Shown here one piece after another: positions 57,733 to 64,000 of a DNA stretch of 64,000 nucleotides; position 1 is the stretch's first letter; every line of letters starts with the position of its first letter. A program made the translations under genes and the position numbers. The notes below the pieces were generated by a model that worked only from the letters and a program-made list of their open reading frames with translations, made no database searches and was not told the DNA's origin. Origin of the DNA: Terebella lapidaria (Eukaryota > Annelida > Polychaeta > Terebellida > Terebellidae); contig OX424559.1 in assembly GCA_949152475.1 (NCBI GenBank), positions 37,927,119 to 37,991,118 on the forward strand. The letters are read 5' to 3'.

Positions 57733-60046
57733 AAAAACATGGCGGAAGGTGAGTCGGTTCGAATATAAACTGCGTTATTTGCGGGGTATCTCGGGTATAT
57801 TATTGGAGTCACAGTGATACATATATATCAGACGTTGTGGTAAACAGATCGGTACTGTTTCTGAAACGTTTTGTATAGTTTCATGCGAGTAAGGAGAGAT
57901 TTTAAAATTTGTTAAAGATTACCGTAACTTCTAGGCTTGATTACCGTAACGTTGGACGGCACAGTGAGGCAGATTACCGTAACGTGTTGTATTACTGCCC
58001 TGAAATCACTGGGATTTCTCGCATATACCGTCTCAAATTAGCAGGAAAATGACAAATGCATGTATCCACATCAATAATGCACAATGAAAAGTTCCATTGA
58101 ATTCACCTATCCCTTGCCGCAGTGTTAACAGATAGCATGTTGTCAAAACACCAGTTTTCAAAGTGTGATAATGCTATTTTAATTTCTTCTCAATAAAAGT
58201 GATATTTTTTTTTCGTTCCCTGAGGGGATTTTCTTAGCTTTGGCAGTGATTACGGATGGTTCCTCAGTGCTGTTGAGACGGCCGCGAGGAATTTTCTTCA
58301 TTCAATGGGAAGGATAGGAAACGTTTCATTGTGTAATGGTCGCCGAATGCATAAAATACAACTGATGTTGATAATATATTTGACATAAATTTCCTCAATT
58401 TAGATTCGCAATGCAGTGTCCTACAACAGCCGTTTGAAGCTGTGTTATCATTTTTGGTCAAAACGGAATACAGCACCACAGTGGGTCCAACGATGCATTG
58501 ACTATCAGACGAAAATGCCTTAATCAACCAACCGGTGCCTTATCTGGTGTGCCAGTACAACATAAATTCTGGCTGAACTTCGATTCAGTAACGAAACAGA
58601 AATTAAATTTGTACCCCCCCCCCTTCTCTCTCAATTATGGACAATATACCATTCATTTTCAGTACATTTAAAGAATGTGCGTTGAAATAAGATTTCATTA
58701 ACTAACATCTCACAATGAGCAGTAGCGACAACCTTGATAGTACGACCTTGTATTTCCGTGTTTGTGTGTTCTTGTATTTCTTTGCTATTTTACAGCGACG
58801 ATTATTTATATGAAACATAACCATGACCACATATTGGGTATTTAAGACAAAATGATAAAAACAACCTACCTCCACTTCTCCCTTTACAGAATATATACAT
58901 TTTTTTTTATTAATTGTTATTATATTCATATTATCAATGACTATTAACTACTACTTGTCTTACCGATAGAGTAAGTACTCAGGTCACGTCTTCGTCAGAT
59001 CGCCATTTCTCGTCCACCTATCACTATTTTATTTATACGTGTATTCATTGTATATGTTGTATTTTTGTAGGCTTGAAAATAATGGTTTAAATTAAAAGTT
59101 ACTATTGAATTGAATTCTTCCCGGGCATGTTTGCTGTAAAATAGATAATGTGCTGTTATAAGAATGATCAAGTGTTTGTGCGTCCTTTGGCCTGTGGGTA
59201 CTTTCCCTGGCTGTGCACATTCACGTAAAATATGATTTTACATAAATAAGTTATCTCAACAGCCTAGGTTCCATCCTGACCAAGATTATTCTAAATTATG
59301 AGTCATATGCACTGGAGGAGGCAGCACACACTACTTTTACACTTGAGGTAGTCCGCTCCAAACATTGAGGGGAGGGGGTCAAAGAGTTTTTTTTAAATCA
59401 ATAACTGTATCAACATAATCTAGCGCTTCAAAATGACTCATTGTATAGATTAACTGATCAGCATCCAAAAACTGAAGAGAAAATAGGGGGTCACCATATC
59501 TGTTCGCAGGGAAAACAAGATGCAAGATGTGAATATGGACACAAAAATGTGCGAAAATGACATATTTTATGTAATTTTAGGTAAATATTTGTGATTTTGA
59601 TGGAATATGCCGAAAAAACCAGCACTGTTACCCCTACATTCTTTTCAATATTAGGATCTGATCAGTTACTCTATAAAATAGGTCAATCTGAAGAAATAAT
59701 ATTCATGAAATAGCTTTTAAATTGTGACTCTTCGTTACCTCACTGTTTGTAGCGGACTACGTTAAATCACTTGAAACAGTATTTTGACATCTCACGTTAC
59801 CGTAATCCGTCCTAAACGTTACGGTAATCATAGCTGTCAAGCTTGATGACGTTACGGTAATCCAGTGACATTTTTTCGCAGGCAAAATAAACGTACATAC
59901 AGTAAGTTGAGACAATCGTCCAACTCACTGAATGTTAAACATTGTCCAAACTCCCATATGAATGCTGCACGTTTATAAAACAAATCGTGATTTCTTTGGG
60001 AATGGACATGGACGATACGAAGCGACTGGCCTTCCGCCATGTTTTT

Positions 60047-60074
60047 GATTACCGTAACGCGCGTTACGGTAATC
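60047..60074. repeat. 28-bp perfect palindrome in the right TIR
   Basis: Identical to the left one, 25 bases from the right end. Exact conservation of both, while adjoining TIR bases differ (GATCGAAGC against AGTCGAAAC), suggests constraint on the palindrome. Confidence 0.95.
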
Positions 60075-60104
60075 GTTTCGACTGGGGGTTCCTACAGTGA
60101 GTTT

Positions 60105-63100
60105 AAGAGAGATTGTGGTCCAGAATAGAACAAATAGCGCTTTTAGAGGCTATTAGAAACGCTGTAGAAAGCAAGGAATCGGCAAAAACGACAGAGTCCA
60201 GCAGCCCTACAGTTTAAGAGAGATTGTGGTCCAGAATAGAACAAATAGCGCTTTTAGAGGCTATTAGAAGCGCTGTAGAAAGCAAGAAATCGGGCAAAAA
60301 AAGTCCAGCAGCCCTACAGTTCAAGAGAAATTACATTCCAGAATAGAACAAATAGCGCTTTTAGAGGCTATTAAAAACACTGTAGAAAGCGAAGGAATCG
60401 GGCACAAAACGCAGAGTCCAGCAGCCCTACAATTTAAGAGAGATTGTGGTCCAGAATAGAACAAATAGCGCTTTTAGAAGCTATTAGGAACACTGTAAAA
60501 AGCAAGAAATCGGGCAAAAAACGACAGAGTCCAGCAGCCCTACAGTTTAAGAGAGATTGTGGTCGAGAATAGAACAAATAGCGCTTTTAGAGGCTATTAG
60601 AAACGCTTTAAAAAGCAAGAAATCGGCAAAAAACGACAGAGTCCAGCGGCTCTACAGTTCAAGAGAAGCTGCGTTCCAGAATAGAACAAATAGCGCTTTT
60701 AGAGGCTATTTAAAACACTGTAGACAGCAAAAGAATCGGGCACAAAACGACAGAGTCCAGCAGCCCTACAGTTTACGAGAATTTGTGGTCCAGAATAGAG
60801 CAAATAGCGATTTTAGAGGCTATTAGAAACGTTGTAGAAAGCAAGAAATCAGGCAAAAAACGACAGAGTCCAGCAGCCCTACAGTTTACGAGAGATTGTG
60901 GTCCAGAATAGAACAAATAGCGCTTTTAGAGGCTATTAGAAACGCTGTAGAAAGCCAGAAATCGGGCAAAAAAACGACAGAGTCCAGCAGCCCTACAGTT
61001 CAAGAGAAACTGCGTTCCAAAGTAGAAACTATAGCGCTTTTAGAGGCTATTAGAAATGCTGTAGAAAGCAAGAAATCGGACAAAAAACGACAGAGTCCAG
61101 CAGCCTTACAGTGCAAGAGAAATTGCATTCCAGAATAGAACAAATTGCGCTTTTAGAGGCTACTAGAAACGCTTTAGGAAGCAAAAAATCGGGCACAAAA
61201 CGACAGAGTCCAGCGGCCCTACAACTTAAGAGAAGCTGCGTTCCAGATTAGAACAAATAGCGCTTTTAGAGGCTTTTTAAAACACTGTAGAAAGCAAAGG
61301 AATCGGGCAAAAAACGACAGAGTCCAGCAGCCCTACAATGTAAGAGAGATTGTGGTCCAGAATAGAACAAATAGCGCTTTTAGAGGCTATTACAAACGCT
61401 GTGGAAATCAAAGGAATCGGGCAAAAAACGACAGAGTCCAGCCGCCCTACAGTTCAAGAGAAACTGCGTTCCAAAGTAGAACAAAGAGCGCTTTTAGAGG
61501 CTATTAGAAACACTGTAGAAAGCAAAGGAATCGGGCACAAAACGACAGAGTCCAGCGGCCCTACAGCTTAAGAGAAGCTGCGTTCCAGAATAGAACAAAT
61601 AGCGCTTTTAGAGGCAATTTAAAACACTGTAGAAAGCAAAGGAATCGGGCACAAAACGAGTCCAGCAGCCCTATTAAGAGAGATTGTGGTCCAGAATAGA
61701 ACAAATAGCGCTTCTAGAGGCTATTAGAAACGCTGTGGAAAGCAAAGGAATCGGGCAAAAAACGAGAGAGTCCAGCAGCCCTACAGCTTAAGAGAAGCTG
61801 CGTTCCAGAATAGAACAAATAGCGCTTTTAGAGGCTGGTAGAAACTCTGTCCAGCAGCCCTACAGTTTGAGATAAAGTGTGTTCCAGAATAGAACAAATA
61901 GCACTTTTAGAGGCTATTAGAAACGTTGTAGAAAGCAAAGGAATCGGGCAAAAAGAAACAGAGTCCAGCAGCCCTACAGTTTACAAGAGATTGTGGTCCA
62001 GAATAGAACAAATAGCGCTTTTAGAGGCTATTAGAAACGCTGTAGAAAGCAAGAAATCGGGCAAAAAACGACAGAGTCCAGCAGCCCTACAGTTCAAGAG
62101 AAATTACATTCCAGAATAGAACAAATAGCGCTTTTAGAGGCTATTAGAAACACTGTAGAAAGCAAAGGAATCGGGCACAAAACGCAGAGTCCAGCAGCCC
62201 TACAATTTAAGAGAGATTGTGGTCTAGAATAGAACAAATAGCGCTTTTAGAAGCTATTAGGAACACTGTAAAAAGCAAGAAATCGGGCAAAAAACGACAG
62301 AGTCCAGCAGCCCTACAGTTTAAGAGAGATTGTGGTCGAGAATAGAACAAATAGCGCTTTTAGAGGCTATTAGAAACGCTTTAAAAAGCAAGAAATCGGC
62401 AAAAAACGACAGAGTCCAGCGGCCCTACAGTTCAAGAGAAGCTGCGTTCCAGAATAGAACAAATAGCGCTTTTTGAGGCTATTTAAAACACCGTAGACAG
62501 CAAAGGAATCGGGCACAAAACGACAGAGTCCAGCAGCCCTACAGTTTACAAGAGATTGTGGTCCAGAATAGAACAAATAGCGCTTTTAGAGGCTATTAGA
62601 AACGCTGTAGAAAGCAAGAAATCGGGCAAAAAATGACAGAGTCCAGCAGCTCTACAGTTCAAGAGAAATTACATTCCAGAATAGAACGAATAGCGCTTTT
62701 AGAGGCTATTAGACACACTGTAGAAAGCAAAGGAATCGGGCACAAAACGCAGAGTCCAGCAGCCCTACAGTTTAAGAGAGATTGTGGTCCAGAATAGAAC
62801 AAATAGCGCTTTTAGAAGCTATTAGGAACGCTGTAGAAAGCAAAGGAATCGGGCACAAAACGCAGAGTCCAGCAGCCCTACAATTTAAGAGAGATTGTGG
62901 TCTAGAATAGAACAAACAGCGCTTTTAGAAGCTATTAGGAACAATGTAAAAAGCAAGAAATCGGGCAAAAAACGACAGAGTCCAGCAGCCCTACAGTTTA
63001 AGAGAGATTGTGGTCGAGAATAGAACAAATAGCGCTTTTAGAGGCTATTAGAAACGCTTTAAAAAGCAAGAAATCGGCAAAAAACGACAGAGTCCAGCGG

Positions 63101-64000
63101 CCCTACAGTTCAAGAGAAGCTGCGTTCCAGAATAGAACAAATAGCGCTTTTTGAGGCTATTTAAAACACTGTAGACAGCAAAGGAATCGGGCACAAAACG
63201 ACGGAGTCCAGCAGCCCTACAGTTTAAGAGAGATTGTGGTCCAGAATAGAACAAATAGCGCTTTTAGAGGCTATTAGAAACGTTGTAGAAAGCAAAGGAA
63301 TCAGGCAAAAAGAAACAGAGTCCAGCAGCCCTACAGTTAACAAGAGATTGTGGTCCAGAATAGAACAAATAGCGCTTTTAGAGGCTATTAGAAACGCTGT
63401 AGAAAGCAAGAAATCGGGCAAAAAATGACAGAGTCCAGCAGCCCTACAGTTCAATAGAATTACATTCCAGAATAGAACAAATAGCGCTTTTAGAGGCTAT
63501 TAGAAACACTGTAGAAAGCAAAGGAATCGGGAAAAAAAAAACAGAGTCCAGCAGCCCTAGAGTTTGAGAGAAAGTGCGTTCCAGAATAGAACAAATAGCG
63601 CTTTTAGAGGCTATTAGAAACGTTGTATAAAGCAAAGGAATCGGGCACAAAACGCAAAGTCCAGCAGCCCTACAATTTAAGAGAGATTGTGGTCTAGAAT
63701 AGAACAAATAGCGCTTTTAGAAGCTATTAGGAACACTGTAAAAAGCAAGAAATCGGGCAAAAAACGACAGAGTCCAGCAGCCCTACAGTTTAAGAGAGAT
63801 TGTGGTGGAGAATAGAACAAATAGCGCTTTTAGAGGCTATTAGAAACGCTTTAAAAAGCAAGAAATCGGCACAAAACGACAGCCCTAGTCCAGCAGCCCT
63901 ACAGTTTACGAGAGATTGTGGTCCAGAATAGAACAAATAGCGCTTTTAGAGGCTATTAGAAACGTTGTAGAAAGCAAAGGAATCAGGCAAAAAGAAACAG
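60105..64000. repeat. ~113-bp satellite array, right block (~34 copies, runs off the window)
   Basis: Continues the left block after the transposon. Multi-monomer units recur: 62301-62640 and 62979-63320 are nearly identical at a 678-bp step (six monomers), with another partial repetition from about 63655. 61009-61300 closely matches 56101-56390 of the left block. Single-base monomer variants (for example GTCCAGCGGCC against GTCCAGCAGCC) track these larger units. Confidence 0.95.

Larger units (their letters stand above)
57680..60099. mobile_element. 2,420-bp DNA transposon with long TIRs, 5-bp target duplication and GATTACCGTAAC subterminal array
   Basis: Termini are inverted repeats of about 70 bp starting CACTGTAGGAACCCCC and extending through AACATGGCGGAAGG. 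AGTTT flanks both ends (57675-57679 and 60100-60104). Joining the flanks regenerates the satellite word CTACAGTTTAAGAGAG, proving the insertion borders. Each TIR holds a perfect 28-bp palindrome of GATTACCGTAAC (57705-57732, 60047-60074). Three more direct copies lie inside the left end (57917, 57939, 57972) and two inverted copies, plus a variant, inside the right (59818, 59851; variant near 59796). These are probably transposase-binding sites. No transposase frame is present (longest frame 87 codons). A 5-bp duplication with CAC termini fits Transib-like elements; CMC-type elements also end CACTG but make 2-4-bp duplications. Confidence 0.88.

Noticed and set aside
57680..60099. Calling the element an RSS-bearing RAG relative
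   Set aside because: The terminus CACTGTA differs from the CACAGTG heptamer and no nonamer at 12 or 23 bp spacing is seen. Only the weaker Transib-like comparison is kept.
56447..63707. Numerous 60-90-codon frames (WSRIEQIALLEAIRNA and similar, and minus-strand CRAAGLCRFLPDS)
   Set aside because: They arise from the ~113-bp satellite, appear on both strands and break at each indel between monomers. Nothing suggests translation.

Overview
This is a window of animal nuclear DNA with long introns, GT-AG splice sites and dense transposon and satellite content. The gene families (ependymin-related secreted proteins, mosaic secreted proteins) and the repeat types suggest a marine invertebrate, most likely a lophotrochozoan such as a mollusc. 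That placement is inference; no rRNA or mitochondrial marker is present. All gene models below were built by eye from splice signals, reading phase and paralogue comparison.

Layout. 1-5285: a Ty3/gypsy-type LTR retrotransposon on the minus strand (gag with an RRM-like N terminus, then pol), lightly decayed. 6.7-7.7 kb: short repeats. 7.9-18.7 kb, plus strand: two tandem ependymin-related (EPDR) genes with the same intron phases, separated by a hairpin element and a 5'-truncated LINE. 18.8-23.8 kb: minisatellites, a fold-back element, a decayed GTNCAP-type reverse transcriptase and a 34-bp tandem array. 23.7-29.8 kb: LINE 3' end, dispersed repeats, a 1.38-kb solo LTR and an integrase remnant.

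33.1-44.1 kb, minus strand: the best host gene, nine exons encoding a 523-residue predicted secreted protein (signal peptide, Cys-rich TSP1-like segment, two tandem discoidin-like modules joined by a poly-proline linker, and four 21-residue Lys/Ser/Thr repeats at the C terminus). One intron carries about 2 kb of 22-bp satellite; another carries a 1.19-kb hAT-like element with a perfect 8-bp target duplication.

44.6-48.2 kb: a 1.4-kb direct duplication. 49.3-53.9 kb: a tRNA-derived SINE-like copy, a 1.11-kb element with a 9-bp target duplication (Mutator-like), scattered satellite monomers and a LINE 3' end. 54.2-56.0 kb, plus strand: four exons of a transposase-like gene behind two NRF1-type palindromes. 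56.0 kb to the end: a ~113-bp satellite array with higher-order structure, split by a 2,420-bp DNA transposon (57680-60099) with long terminal inverted repeats, a 5-bp target duplication and an unusual subterminal array of a GATTACCGTAAC motif.

The most unusual items are that transposon, whose CAC... termini and 5-bp duplication recall the Transib/RAG group without proving membership, and the mosaic secreted gene.
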